Source: Cladorhizidae sp. MBARI D1340-BT2 (Eukaryota > Porifera > Demospongiae > Poecilosclerida > Cladorhizidae). From it: a stretch of 64,000 nucleotides of DNA. Below, in pieces: positions 31,215-46,799 of this stretch. Every line of letters begins with the position of its first letter. Position 1 is the first letter of the stretch. The notes under the pieces were generated by a model. The model saw nothing but the letters and a program-made list of their open reading frames with translations, was not told the origin of the DNA and ran no database searches. Position numbers and translations under genes: made by a program. The stretch is from contig JAQNBH010000014.1 in assembly GCA_028752905.1 (NCBI GenBank), positions 16,785,250-16,849,249 on the forward strand. The letters are read 5' to 3'.

Positions 31215-34200
31215 GACTAGATGCTCTCACCTTCATCAGCAATAATGAGATGAAGGCTAGATGCTCTTGCCATTATCGCTGATAATGAGATGAAGGCTAG
31301 ATGCTCTCACCTTCATCAGCTATAATGAGATGAAGGCTAGATGCTCACGCCTTCATCAGCAATAATGAGATGAAGACTAGATGCTCTCACCTTCATCAGC
31401 AATAATGAGATGAAGGCTAGATGCTCTCACCTTCATCAGCAATAATGAGATGAAGGCTAGATGCTCTCACCTTCATCAGCAATAATGAGATGAAGGCTAG
31501 ATGCTCTCACCTTCATCAGCAATAATGAGATGAAGGCTAGATGCTCTCACCTTCATCAGCAATAATGAGATGAAGGCTAGATGCTCTCTCCTTCAGCAAT
31601 AATGAGATAAAGGCTAGATGCTCACGCCTTCATCAGCAATAATGAGATGAAGACTAGATGCTCTCACCTTCATCAGCAATAATGAGATGAAGACTAGATG
31701 CTCTCTCCTTCAGCAATAATGAGATAAAGGCTAGATGCTCACGCCTTCATCAGCAATAATGAGATGAAGACTAGATGCTCTCACCTTCATCAGCAATAAT
31801 GAGATGAAGGCTAGATGCTCTCACCTTCATCAGCAATAATGAGATGAAGGCTAGATGCTCTAACCTTCATCAGAAATAATGAGATGAAGGCTAGATGCTC
31901 TTGCCTTCATCAGCAATAATGAGATGAAGGCTAGATGCTCTCACCTTCATCAGCAATAATGAGATGAAGGCTATATGCTCTCACCTTCATCATCAATAAT
32001 GAGATGAAGGCTAGATGCTCTCACCTTCATCAGCAATAATGAGATAAAGGCTAGATGCTCTCACCTTCATCAGCAATAATGAGATGAAGACTAGATGCTC
32101 TCACCTTCATCAGCAATAATGAGATGAAGGCTAGATGCTCTCATCTTCATCAGCAATAATGAGATGAAGGCTAGATGCTCTCACCTTCATCAGCAATAAT
32201 GAGATGAAGGCTAGATGCTCTCACCTTCATCAGCAATAATGAGATAAAGGCTAGATGCTCTCACCTTCATCAGCAATAATGAGATGAAGACTAGATGCTC
32301 TCACCTTCATCAGCAATAATGAGATGAAGGCTAGATGCTCTCACCTTCATCAGCAATAATGAGATGAAGACTAGATGCTCTCTCCTTCATCAGCAATAAT
32401 GAGATGAAGGCTAGATGCTCACGCCTACATCAGCAATAATGAGATGAAGGCTAGATGCTCTCACCTTCATCAGCAATAATGAGATGAAGGCTAGATGCTC
32501 TCACCTTCATCAGCAATAATGAGATGAAGGCTAGATGCTCTCACTTTCATCAGTAATAATGAGATGAAGGCTAGATGCTCTCACCTTCATCAGCAATAAT
32601 GAGATGAAGGCTAGATGCTCTCACCTTCATCAGCAATAATGAGATGAAGACTAGATGCTCTCTCCTTCATCAATAATGAGATGAAGGCTAGATGCTCACG
32701 CCTTCATCAGATGAAGACTAGATGCTCTCACCTTCATCAGCAATAATGAGATGAAGACTAGATACTCTCTCCTTCAGCAATAATGAGATAAAGGCTAGAT
32801 GCTCACGCCTTCATCAGCAATAATGAGATGAAGACTAGATGCTCTCACCTTCATCAGCAATAATAAGATGAAGGCTAGATGCTCTCTCCTTCAGCAATAA
32901 TGAGATAAAGGCTAGATGCTCACGCCTTCATCAGCAATAATGAGATGAAGACTAGATGCTCTTACCTTCATCAGCAATAATGAGATGAAGGCTAAATGCT
33001 CTCACCTTCATCAGCAATAATGAGATGAAGGCTAGATGCTCACGTCTTCATCAGTAATAATGAGATGAAGACTAGATGCTCTCACCTTCATCAGCAATAA
33101 TGAGACGAAGGCTAGATGCTCTTGCTGTCATCAGCAATATGAGATGGAGGCTAGATGCTCTCACCTTCATCAGCAATAATGAGATGAAGGCTAGATGCTC
33201 TTGCTGTCATCATCAATATGAGATGGAGGTTAGATGCTCTCACCTTCATCAGCAATAATGAGATGGCTAGATGCTCTCACCTTCATCAGCAATAATGAGA
33301 TGAAGGCTAGATGCTCTTGCCTTCATCAGCAAAAATGAGATGAAGACTAGATGCTCTCACCTTCATCAGCAATAATGAGATGAAGGCTAGATGCTCTTGC
33401 CATTATCAGCAATAATGAGATGAAGGCTAGATGCTCTCACCTTCATCAGCAATAATGAGATGAAGGCTAGATGCTCACGCCTTCATCAGCAATAATGAGA
33501 TGAAGACTAGATGCTCTCACCTTCATCAGCAATAATGAGATGAAGGCTAGATGCTCTCACCTTCATCAGCAATAATGAGATGAAGGCTAGATGCTCTCAC
33601 CTTCATCAGCAATAATGAGATGAAGGCTAGATGCTCTCACCTTCATCAGCAATAATGAGATGAAGGCTAGATGCTCTCACCTTCATCAGCAATAATGAGA
33701 TGAAGGCTAGATGCTCTCTCCTTCAGCAATAATGAGATAAAGGCTAGATGCTCACGCCTTCATCAGCAATAATGAGATGAAGACTAGATGCTCTCACCTT
33801 CATCAGCAATAATGAGATGAAGACTAGATGCTCTCTCCTTCAGCAATAATGAGATAAAGGATAGATGCTCACGCCTTCATCAGCAATAATGAGATGAAGA
33901 CTAGATGCTCTCACCTTCATCAGCAATAATGAGATGAAGGCTAGATGCTCTCACCTTCATCAGCAATAATGAGATGAAGGCTAGATGCTCTAACCTTCAT
34001 CAGAAATAATGAGATGAAGGCTAGATGCTCTTGCCTTCATCAGCAATAATGAGATGAAGGCTAGATGCTCTCACCTTCATCAGCAATAATGAGATGAAGG
34101 CTAGATGCTCTCACCTTCATCATCAATAATGAGATGAAGGCTAGATGCTCTCACCTTCATCAGCAATAATGAGATGAAGGCTAGATGCTCTCACCTTCAT

Positions 34201-37200
34201 CAGCAATAATGAGATGAAGACTAGATGCTCTCACCTTCATCAGCAATAATGAGATGAAGGCTAGATGCTCTCATCTTCATCAGCAATAATGAGATGAAGG
34301 CTAGATGCTCTCACCTTCATCAGCAATAATGAGATGAAGGCTAGATGCTCTCACCTTCATCAGCAATAATGAGATAAAGGCTAGATGCTCTCACCTTCAT
34401 CAGCAATAATGAGATGAAGGATAGATGCTCTCACCTTCATCAGCAATAATGAGATGGAGGCTAGATGCTCTCACCTTCATCAGCAATAATGAGATGAAGG
34501 CTAGATGCTCTCACCTTCATCAGCAATAATGAGATGAAGGCTAGATGCTCTTGCCATTATCGCTGATAATGAGATGAAGGCTAGATGCTCTCACCTTCAT
34601 CAGCTATAATGAGATGAAGGCTAGATGCTCACGCCTTCATCAGCAATAATGAGATGAAGACTAGATGCTCTCACCTTCATCAGCAATAATGAGATGAAGG
34701 CTAGATGCTCTCACCTTCATCAGCAATAATGAGATGAAGGCTAGATGCTCTCACCTTCATCAGCAATAATGAGATGAAGGCTAGATGCTCTCACCTTCAT
34801 CAGCAATAATGAGATGAAGGCTAGATGCTCTCACCTTCATCAGCAATAATGAGATGAAGGCTAGATGCTCTCTCCTTCAGCAATAATGAGATAAAGGCTA
34901 GATGCTCACGCCTTCATCAGCAATAATGAGATGAAGACTAGATGCTCTCACCTTCATCAGCAATAATGAGATGAAGACTAGATGCTCTCTCCTTCAGCAA
35001 TAATGAGATAAAGGCTAGATGCTCACGCCTTCATCAGCAATAATGAGATGAAGACTAGATGCTCTCACCTTCATCAGCAATAATGAGATGAAGGCTAGAT
35101 GCTCTCACCTTCATCAGCAATAATGAGATGAAGGCTAGATGCTCTAACCTTCATCAGAAATAATGAGATGAAGGCTAGATGCTCTTGCCTTCATCAGCAA
35201 TAATGAGATGAAGGCTAGATGCTCTCACCTTCATCAGCAATAATGAGATGAAGGCTATATGCTCTCACCTTCATCATCAATAATGAGATGAAGGCTAGAT
35301 GCTCTCACCTTCATCAGCAATAATGAGATAAAGGCTAGATGCTCTCACCTTCATCAGCAATAATGAGATGAAGACTAGATGCTCTCACCTTCATCAGCAA
35401 TAATGAGATGAAGGCTAGATGCTCTCATCTTCATCAGCAATAATGAGATGAAGGCTAGATGCTCTCACCTTCATCAGCAATAATGAGATGAAGGCTAGAT
35501 GCTCTCACCTTCATCAGCAATAATGAGATAAAGGCTAGATGCTCTCACCTTCATCAGCAATAATGAGATGAAGACTAGATGCTCTCACCTTCATCAGCAA
35601 TAATGAGATGAAGGCTAGATGCTCTCACCTTCATCAGCAATAATGAGATGAAGACTAGATGCTCTCTCCTTCATCAGCAATAATGAGATGAAGGCTAGAT
35701 GCTCACGCCTACATCAGCAATAATGAGATGAAGGCTAGATGCTCTCACCTTCATCAGCAATAATGAGATGAAGGCTAGATGCTCTCACCTTCATCAGCAA
35801 TAATGAGATGAAGGCTAGATGCTCTCACTTTCATCAGTAATAATGAGATGAAGGCTAGATGCTCTCACCTTCATCAGCAATAATGAGATGAAGGCTAGAT
35901 GCTCTCACCTTCATCAGCAATAATGAGATGAAGACTAGATGCTCTCTCCTTCATCAATAATGAGATGAAGGCTAGATGCTCACGCCTTCATCAGATGAAG
36001 ACTAGATGCTCTCACCTTCATCAGCAATAATGAGATGAAGACTAGATACTCTCTCCTTCAGCAATAATGAGATAAAGGCTAGATGCTCACGCCTTCATCA
36101 GCAATAATGAGATGAAGACTAGATGCTCTCACCTTCATCAGCAATAATAAGATGAAGGCTAGATGCTCTCTCCTTCAGCAATAATGAGATAAAGGCTAGA
36201 TGCTCACGCCTTCATCAGCAATAATGAGATGAAGACTAGATGCTCTTACCTTCATCAGCAATAATGAGATGAAGGCTAAATGCTCTCACCTTCATCAGCA
36301 ATAATGAGATGAAGGCTAGATGCTCACGTCTTCATCAGTAATAATGAGATGAAGACTAGATGCTCTCACCTTCATCAGCAATAATGAGACGAAGGCTAGA
36401 TGCTCTTGCTGTCATCAGCAATATGAGATGGAGGCTAGATGCTCTCACCTTCATCAGCAATAATGAGATGAAGGCTAGATGCTCTTGCTGTCATCAGCAA
36501 TATGAGATGGAGGTTAGATGCTCTCACCTTCATCAGCAATAATGAGATGGCTAGATGCTCTCACCTTCATCAGCAATAATGAGATGAAGGCTAGATGCTC
36601 TTGCCTTCATCAGCAAAAATGAGATGAAGACTAGATGCTCTCACCTTCATCAGCAATAATGAGATGAAGGCTAGATGCTCTTGCCATTATCAGCAATAAT
36701 GAGATGAAGGCTAGATGCTCTCACCTTCATCAGCAATAATGAGATGAAGGCTAGATGCTCACGCCTTCATCAGCAATAATGAGATGAAGACTAGATGCTC
36801 TCACCTTCATCAGCAATAATGAGATGAAGGCTAGATGCTCTCACCTTCATCAGCAATAATGAGATGAAGGCTAGATGCTCTCACCTTCATCAGCAATAAT
36901 GAGATGAAGGCTAGATGCTCTCACCTTCATCAGCAATAATGAGATGAAGGCTAGATGCTCTCACCTTCATCAGCAATAATGAGATGAAGGCTAGATGCTC
37001 TCTCCTTCAGCAATAATGAGATAAAGGCTAGATGCTCACGCCTTCATCAGCAATAATGAGATGAAGACTAGATGCTCTCACCTTCATCAGCAATAATGAG
37101 ATGAAGACTAGATGCTCTCTCCTTCAGCAATAATGAGATAAAGGATAGATGCTCACGCCTTCATCAGCAATAATGAGATGAAGACTAGATGCTCTCACCT

Positions 37201-37783
37201 TCATCAGCAATAATGAGATGAAGGCTAGATGCTCTCACCTTCATCAGCAATAATGAGATGAAGGCTAGATGCTCTAACCTTCATCAGAAATAATGAGATG
37301 AAGGCTAGATGCTCTTGCCTTCATCAGCAATAATGAGATGAAGGCTAGATGCTCTCACCTTCATCAGCAATAATGAGATGAAGGCTAGATGCTCTCACCT
37401 TCATCATCAATAATGAGATGAAGGCTAGATGCTCTCACCTTCATCAGCAATAATGAGATGAAGGCTAGATGCTCTCACCTTCATCAGCAATAATGAGATG
37501 AAGACTAGATGCTCTCACCTTCATCAGCAATAATGAGATGAAGGCTAGATGCTCTCATCTTCATCAGCAATAATGAGATGAAGGCTAGATGCTCTCACCT
37601 TCATCAGCAATAATGAGATGAAGGCTAGATGCTCTCACCTTCATCAGCAATAATGAGATAAAGGCTAGATGCTCTCACCTTCATCAGCAATAATGAGATG
37701 AAGGATAGATGCTCTCACCTTCATCAGCAATAATGAGATGGAGGCTAGATGCTCTCACCTTCATCAGCAATAATGAGATGAAG
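31215..37783. repeat. 3,284-bp tandem duplication in the satellite
   Basis: The unique unit CCATTATCGCTGATAATG is found only near 31,270 and 34,554. The GACGAAGG module at 33,076 recurs at 36,360. Intervening rare units keep the same 3,284-bp offset. Similarity starts near 31,215/34,499 and the right copy ends near 37,783. Confidence 0.85.
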
Positions 37784-40700
37784 GCTAGATGCTCTCACCT
37801 TCATCAGCAATAATGAGATGGCTAGATGCTCTCACCTTCATCAGCAATGAGATGAAGGCTAGATGCTCTCTCCTTCATCAGCAATAATGAGACGAAGGCT
37901 AGATGCTCTTGCTGTCATCAGCAATATGAGATGGAGGCTAGATGCTCTCACCTTCATCAGCAATAATGAGACGAAGGCTAGATGCTCTTGCTGTCATCAG
38001 CAATATGAGATGGAGATTAGATGCTCTCACCTTCATCAGCAATAATGAGATGGCTAGATGCTCTCACCTTCATCAGCAATAATGAGATGAAGGCTAGATG
38101 CTCTTGCCTTCATCAGCAAAAATGAGATGAAGACTAGATGCTCTCACCTTCATCAGCAATAATGAGATGAAGGCTAGATGCTCTTGCCATTATCAGCAAT
38201 AATGAGATGAAGGCTAGATGCTCTCACCTTCATCAGCAATAATGAGATGAAGGCTAGATGCTCACGCCTTCATCAGCAATAATGAGATGAAGACTAGATG
38301 CTCTCACCTTCATCAGCAATAATGAGATGAAGGCTAGATGCTCTCACCTTCATCAGCAATAATGAGATGAAGGCTAGATGCTCTCACCTTCATCAGCAAT
38401 AATGAGATGAAGGCTAGATGCTCTCACCTTCATCAGCAATAATGAGATGAAGGCTAGATGCTCTCACCTTCATCAGCAATAATGAGATGAAGGCTAGATG
38501 CTCTCTCCTTCAGCAATAATGAGATAAAGGCTAGATGCTCACGCCTTCATCAGCAATAATGAGATGAAGACTAGATGCTCTCACCTTCATCAGCAATAAT
38601 GAGATGAAGACTAGATGCTCTCTCCTTCAGCAATAATGAGATAAAGGCTAGATGCTCACGCCTTCATCAGCAATAATTAGATGCTCTCACCTTCATCAGC
38701 AATAATGAGATGAAGGCTAGATGCTCTCACCTTCATCAGCAATAATGAGATGAAGGCTAGATGCTCTAACCTTCATCAGAAATAATGAGATGAAGGCTAG
38801 ATGCTCTTGCCTTCATCAGCAATAATGAGATGAAGGCTAGATGCTCTCACCTTCATCAGCAATAATGAGATGAAGGCTAGATGCTCTCACCTTCATCATC
38901 AATAATGAGATGAAGGCTAGATGCTCTCACCTTCATCAGCAATAATGAGATAAAGGCTAGATGCTCTCACCTTCATCAGCAATAATGAGATGAAGACTAG
39001 ATGCTCTCACCTTCATCAGCAATAATGAGATGAAGGCTAGATGCTCTCATCTTCATCAGCAATAATGAGATGAAGGCTAGACGCTCTCACCTTCATCAGC
39101 AATAATGAGATGAAGTCTCACCTTCATCAGCAATAATGAGATAAAGGCTAGATGCTCTCACCTTCATCAGCAATAATGAGATGAAGACTAGATGCTCTCA
39201 CCTTCATCAGCAATAATGAGATGAAGGCTAGATGCTCTCACCTTCATCAGCAATAATGAGATGAAGACTAGATGCTCTCTCCTTCATCAGCAATAATGAG
39301 ATGAAGGCTAGATGCTCACGCCTACATCAGCAATAATGAGATGAAGGCTAGATGCTCTCACCTTCATCAGCAATAATGAGATGAAGGCTAGATGCTCTCA
39401 CCTTCATCAGCAATAATGAGATGAAGGCTAGATGCTCTCACTTTCATCAGTAATAATGAGATGAAGGCTAGATGCTCTCACCTTCATCAGCAATAATGAG
39501 ATGAAGGCTAGATGCTCTCACCTTCATCAGCAATAATGAGATGAAGACTAGATGCTCTCTCCTTCATCAATAATAAGATGAAGGCTAGATGCTCACGCCT
39601 TCATCAGATGAAGACTAGATGCTCTCACCTTCATCAGCAATAATGAGATGAAGACTAGATACTCTCTCCTTCAGCAATAATGAGATAAAGGCTAGATGCT
39701 CACGCCTTCATCAGCAATAATGAGATGAAGACTAGATGCTCTCACCTTCATCAGCAATAATAAGATGAAGGCTAGATGCTCTCTCCTTCAGCAATAATGA
39801 GATGAAGGCTAGATGCTCTCACCTTCATCAGCAATAATGAGATGAAGGCTAGATGCTCTAACCTTCATCAGAAATAATGAGATGAAGGCTAGATGCTCTT
39901 GCCTTCATCAGCAATAATGAGATGAAGGCTAGATGCTCTCACCTTCATCAGCAATAATGAGATGAAGGCTAGATGCTCTCACCTTCATCATCAATAATGA
40001 GATGAAGGCTAGATGCTCTCACCTTCATCAGCAATAATGAGATGAAGGCTAGATGCTCTCACCTTCATCAGCAATAATGAGATGAAGACTAGATGCTCTC
40101 ACCTTCATCAGCAATAATGAGATGAAGGCTAGATGCTCTCATCTTCATCAGCAATAATGAGATGAAGGCTAGATGCTCTCACCTTCATCAGCAATAATGA
40201 GATGAAGGCTAGATGCTCTCACCTTCATCAGCAATAATGAGATAAAGGCTAGATGCTCTCACCTTCATCAGCAATAATGAGATGAAGGATAGATGCTCTC
40301 ACCTTCATCAGCAATAATGAGATGGAGGCTAGATGCTCTCACCTTCATCAGCAATAATGAGATGAAGGCTAGATGCTCTCACCTTCATCAGCAATAATGA
40401 GATGGCTAGATGCTCTCACCTTCATCAGCAATGAGATGAAGGCTAGATGCTCTCTCCTTCATCAGCAATAATGAGACGAAGGCTAGATGCTCTTGCTGTC
40501 ATCAGCAATATGAGATGGAGGCTAGATGCTCTCACCTTCATCAGCAATAATGAGACGAAGGCTAGATGCTCTTGCTGTCATCAGCAATATGAGATGGAGA
40601 TTAGATGCTCTCACCTTCATCAGCAATAATGAGATGGCTAGATGCTCTCACCTTCATCAGCAATAATGAGATGAAGGCTAGATGCTCTTGCCTTCATCAG

Positions 40701-42373
40701 CAAAAATGAGATGAAGACTAGATGCTCTCACCTTCATCAGCAATAATGAGATGAAGGCTAGATGCTCTTGCCATTATCAGCAATAATGAGATGAAGGCTA
40801 GATGCTCTCACCTTCATCAGCAATAATGAGATGAAGGCTAGATGCTCACGCCTTCATCAGCAATAATGAGATGAAGACTAGATGCTCTCACCTTCATCAG
40901 CAATAATGAGATGAAGGCTAGATGCTCTCACCTTCATCAGCAATAATGAGATGAAGGCTAGATGCTCTCACCTTCATCAGCAATAATGAGATGAAGGCTA
41001 GATGCTCTCACCTTCATCAGCAATAATGAGATGAAGGCTAGATGCTCTCACCTTCATCAGCAATAATGAGATGAAGGCTAGATGCTCTCTCCTTCAGCAA
41101 TAATGAGATAAAGGCTAGATGCTCACGCCTTCATCAGCAATAATGAGATGAAGACTAGATGCTCTCACCTTCATCAGCAATAATGAGATGAAGACTAGAT
41201 GCTCTCTCCTTCAGCAATAATGAGATAAAGGCTAGATGCTCACGCCTTCATCAGCAATAATTAGATGCTCTCACCTTCATCAGCAATAATGAGATGAAGG
41301 CTAGATGCTCTCACCTTCATCAGCAATAATGAGATGAAGGCTAGATGCTCTAACCTTCATCAGAAATAATGAGATGAAGGCTAGATGCTCTTGCCTTCAT
41401 CAGCAATAATGAGATGAAGGCTAGATGCTCTCACCTTCATCAGCAATAATGAGATGAAGGCTAGATGCTCTCACCTTCATCATCAATAATGAGATGAAGG
41501 CTAGATGCTCTCACCTTCATCAGCAATAATGAGATAAAGGCTAGATGCTCTCACCTTCATCAGCAATAATGAGATGAAGACTAGATGCTCTCACCTTCAT
41601 CAGCAATAATGAGATGAAGGCTAGATGCTCTCATCTTCATCAGCAATAATGAGATGAAGGCTAGACGCTCTCACCTTCATCAGCAATAATGAGATGAAGT
41701 CTCACCTTCATCAGCAATAATGAGATAAAGGCTAGATGCTCTCACCTTCATCAGCAATAATGAGATGAAGACTAGATGCTCTCACCTTCATCAGCAATAA
41801 TGAGATGAAGGCTAGATGCTCTCACCTTCATCAGCAATAATGAGATGAAGACTAGATGCTCTCTCCTTCATCAGCAATAATGAGATGAAGGCTAGATGCT
41901 CACGCCTACATCAGCAATAATGAGATGAAGGCTAGATGCTCTCACCTTCATCAGCAATAATGAGATGAAGGCTAGATGCTCTCACCTTCATCAGCAATAA
42001 TGAGATGAAGGCTAGATGCTCTCACTTTCATCAGTAATAATGAGATGAAGGCTAGATGCTCTCACCTTCATCAGCAATAATGAGATGAAGGCTAGATGCT
42101 CTCACCTTCATCAGCAATAATGAGATGAAGACTAGATGCTCTCTCCTTCATCAATAATAAGATGAAGGCTAGATGCTCACGCCTTCATCAGATGAAGACT
42201 AGATGCTCTCACCTTCATCAGCAATAATGAGATGAAGACTAGATACTCTCTCCTTCAGCAATAATGAGATAAAGGCTAGATGCTCACGCCTTCATCAGCA
42301 ATAATGAGATGAAGACTAGATGCTCTCACCTTCATCAGCAATAATAAGATGAAGGCTAGATGCTCTCTCCTTC
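37205..42373. repeat. 2,584-bp tandem duplication in the satellite
   Basis: The units GATGGAGATTAG (in the module at 37,863 and 40,447), CTAGACGCTC, the truncated junction GATGAAGTCTCACC (about 39,110 and 41,694) and the unit with AATTAGATGC (about 38,675 and 41,259) all recur at 2,584 bp. The left part of this block overlaps the right copy of the 3,284-bp duplication, so duplications were nested and sequential. Confidence 0.85.
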
Positions 42374-45300
42374 AGCAATAATGAGATAAAGGCTAGATGC
42401 TCACGCCTTCATCAGCAATAATGAGATGAAGACTAGATGCTCTTACCTTCATCAGCAATAATGAGATGAAGGCTAAATGCTCTCACCTTCATCAGCAATA
42501 ATGAGATGAAGGCTAGATGCTCACGTCTTCATCAGTAATAATGAGATGAAGACTAGATGCTCTCACCTTCATCAGCAATAATGAGATGAAGGCTAAATGC
42601 TCTCACCTTCATCAGCAATAATGAGATGAAGGCTAGATGCTCTCATCTTCATCAGCAATAATGAGATGAAGGCTAGATGCTCTCACCTTCATCAGCAATA
42701 ATGAGATGAAGGCTAGATGCTCTCACCTTCATCAGCAATAATGAAATGAAGGCTAGATGCTCTCACCTTCATCAGCAATAATGAGATGAAGACTAGATGC
42801 TCTCACCTTCATCAGCAATAATGAGATGAAGACTAGATGCTCTCACCTTCATCAGCAATAATGAGATGAAGGCTAGATGCTCTCACCTTCATCAGCAATA
42901 ATGAGATGAAGGCTAGATGCTCTCACCTTCATCAGCAATAATGAGATGAAGGCTAGATGCTCTCACCTTCATCAGCAATAATGAGATGAAGGCTAGATGC
43001 TCTTGCTTTCATCAGCAATATGAGATGGAGGCTAGATGCTCTCACCTTCATCAGCAATAATGAGATGGAGGCTAGATGCTCTCACCTTCATCAGCAATAA
43101 TGAGATGAAGGCTAGATGCTCTTGCTTTCATCAGCAATATGAGATGGAGGCTAGATGCTCTCACCTTCATCAGCAATAATGAGATGAAGGCTAGATGCTC
43201 ACGCCTTCATCAGCAATAATGAGATGAAGACTAGATGCTCTCACCTTCATCAGCAATAATGAGATGAAGGCTAGATGCTCACGCCTTCATCAGCAATAAT
43301 GAGATGAAGACAAGATGCTCACACCTTCATCAGCAATAATGAGATGAAGGCTAGATGCTCTCACCTTCATCAGCAATAATTAGATGAAGGCTAGATGCTC
43401 TCACCTTCATCAGCAATAATGAGAAGAAGGCTAGATGCTCTCACCTTCATCAGGAATAATGAGATGAAGGCTAGATGCTCTCACCTTCATCAGCAATAAT
43501 GAGATGAAAGCTAGATGCTCTCTCCTTCAGCAATAATGAGATAAAGGCTAGATGCTCACGCCTTCATCAGCAATAATGAGATGAAGACTAGATGCTCTCA
43601 CCTTCATCAGCAATAATGAGATGAAGACTAGATGCTCTCTCCTTCAGCAATAATGAGATAAAGGCTAGATGCTCACGCCTTCATCAGCAATAATGAGATA
43701 AAGGCTAGATGCTCTCACCTTCATCAGCAATAATGAGATGAAGACTAGATGCTCTCACCTTCATCAGCAATAATGAGATGAAGGCTAGATGCTCTCATCT
43801 TCATCAGCAATAATGAGATGAAGGCTAGATGCTCTCACCTTCATCAGCAATAATGAGATGAAGGCTAGATGCTCTCACCTTCATCAGCAATAATGAGATA
43901 AAGGCTAGATGCTCTCACCTTCATCAGCAATAATGAGATGAAGACTAGATGCTCTCACCTTCATCAGCAATAATGAGATGAAGGCTAGATGCTCTCACCT
44001 TCATCAGCAATAATGACATGAAGACTAGATGCTCTCTCCTTCATCAGCAATAATGAGATGAAGGCTAGATGCTCTCACTTTCATCAGTAATAATGAGATG
44101 AAGGCTAGATGCTCTCACCTTCATCAGCAATAATGAGATGAAGGCTAGATGCTCTCACCTTCATCAGCAATAATGAGATGAAGACTAGATGCTCTCTCCT
44201 TCATCAATAATGAGATGAAGGCTAGATGCTCACGCCTTCATCAGATGAAGACTAGATGCTCTCACCTTCATCAGCAATAATGAGATAAAGACTAGACACT
44301 CTCTCCTTCAGCAATAATGAGATAAAGGCTAGATGCTCACGCCTTCATCAGCAATAATGAGATGAAGACTAGATGCTCTCACCTTCATCAGCAATAATGA
44401 GATGAAGGCTAGATGCTCACGTCTTCATCAGCAATAATGAGATGAAGACTAGATGCTCACGCCTTCATCAGCAATAATGAGATGAAGACTAGATGCTCTT
44501 ACCTTCATCAGCAATAATGAGATGAAGGCTAAATGCTCTCACCTTCATCAGCAATAATGAGATGAAGGCTAGATGCTCACGTCTTCATCAGCAATAATGA
44601 GATGAAGACTAGATGCTCTCACCTTCATCAGCAATAATGAGATGAAGGCTAAATGCTCTCACCTTCATCAGCAATAATGAGATGAAGGCTAGATGCTCTC
44701 ATCTTCATCAGCAATAATGAGATGAAGGCTAGATGCTCTCACCTTCATCAGCAATAATGAGATGAAGGCTAGATGCTCTCACCTTCATCAGCAATAATGA
44801 AATGAAGGCTAGATGCTCTCACCTTCATCAGCAATAATGAGATGAAGGCTAGATGCTCTCACCTTCATCAGCAATAATGAGATGAAGACTAGATGCTCTC
44901 ACCTTCATCAGCAATAATGAGATGAAGACTAGATGCTCTCACCTTCATCAGCAATAATGAGATGAAGGCTAGATGCTCTCACCTTCATCAGCAATAATGA
45001 GATGAAGGCTAGATGCTCTCACCTTCATCAGCAATAATGAGATGAAGGCTAGATGCTCTCACCTTCATCAGCAATAATGAGATGAAGGCTAGATGCTCTC
45101 ACCTTCATCAGCAATAATGAGATGAAGGCTAGATGCTCTTGCTTTCATCAGCAATATGAGATGGAGGCTAGATGCTCTCACCTTCATCAGCAATAATGAG
45201 ATGGAGGCTAGATGCTCTCACCTTCATCAGCAATAATGAGATGAAGGCTAGATGCTCTTGCCTTCATCAGCAATAATGAGATGAAGGCTAGATGCTCTCA

Positions 45301-46799
45301 CCTTCATCAGCAATAATGAGATGAAGGCTAGATGCTCTCACCTTCATCATCAATAATGAGATGAAGGCTAGATGCTCTCACCTTCATCAGCAATAATGAG
45401 ATAAAGGCTAGATGCTCTCACCTTCATCAGCAATAATGAGATGAAGACTAGATGCTCTCACCTTCATCAGCAATAATGAGATGAAGGCTAGATGCTCTCA
45501 CCTTCATCAGCAATAATGAGATGAAGGCTAGATGCTCTCACCTTCATCAGCAATAATGAGATAAAGGCTAGATGCTCTCACCTTCATCAGCAATAATGAG
45601 ATGAAGACTAGATGCTCTCACCTTCATCAGCAATAATGAGATGAAGGCTAGATGCTCTCACCTTCATCAGCAATAATGAGATGAAGACTAGATGCTCTCT
45701 CCTTCATCAGCAATAATGAGATGAAGGCTAGATGCTCACGCCTACATCAGCAATAATGAGATGAAGGCTAGATGCTCTCACCTTCATCAGCAATAATGAG
45801 ATGAAGGCTAGATGCTCTCACCTTCATCAGCAATAATGAGATGAAGGCTAGATGCTCTCACTTTCATCAGTAATAATGAGATGAAGGCTAGATGCTCTCA
45901 CCTTCATCTGCTAATGAGATGAAGGCTAGATGCTCTCACCTTCATCAGCAATAATGAGATGAAGACTAGATGCTCTCTCCTTCATCAATAATGAGATGAA
46001 GGCTAGATACTCTCTCCTTCAGCAATAATGAGATAAAGGCTAGATGCTCACGCCTTCATCAGCAATAATGAGATGAAGACTAGATGCTCTCACCTTCATC
46101 AGCAATAATAAGATGAAGGCTAGATGCTCTCTCCTTCAGCAATAATGAGATAAAGGCTAGATGCTCACGCCTTCATCAGCAATAATGAGATGAAGACTAG
46201 ATGCTCTTACCTTCATCAGCAATAATGAGATGAAGGCTAAATGCTCTCACCTTCATCAGCAATAATGAGATGAAGGCTAGATGCTCACGTCTTCATCAGC
46301 AATAATGAGATGAAGACTAGATGCTCTCACCTTCATCAGCAATAATGAGATGAAGGCTAAATGCTCTCACCTTCATCAGCAATAATGAGATGAAGGCTAG
46401 ATGCTCTCATCTTCATCAGCAATAATGAGATGAAGGCTAGATGCTCTCACCTTCATCAGCAATAATGAGATGAAGGCTAGATGCTCTCACCTTCATCAGC
46501 AATAATGAAATGAAGGCTAGATGCTCTCACCTTCATCAGCAATAATGAGATGAAGGCTAGATGCTCTCACCTTCATCAGCAATAATGAGATGAAGACTAG
46601 ATGCTCTCACCTTCATTAGCAATAATGAGATGAAGACTAGATGCTCTCACCTTCATCAGCAATAATGAGATGAAGGCTAGATGCTCTCACCTTCATCAGC
46701 AATAATGAGATGAAGGCTAGATGCTCTCACCTTCATCAGCAATAATGAGATGAAGGCTAGATGCTCTCACCTTCATCAGCAATAATGAGATGAAGGCTA

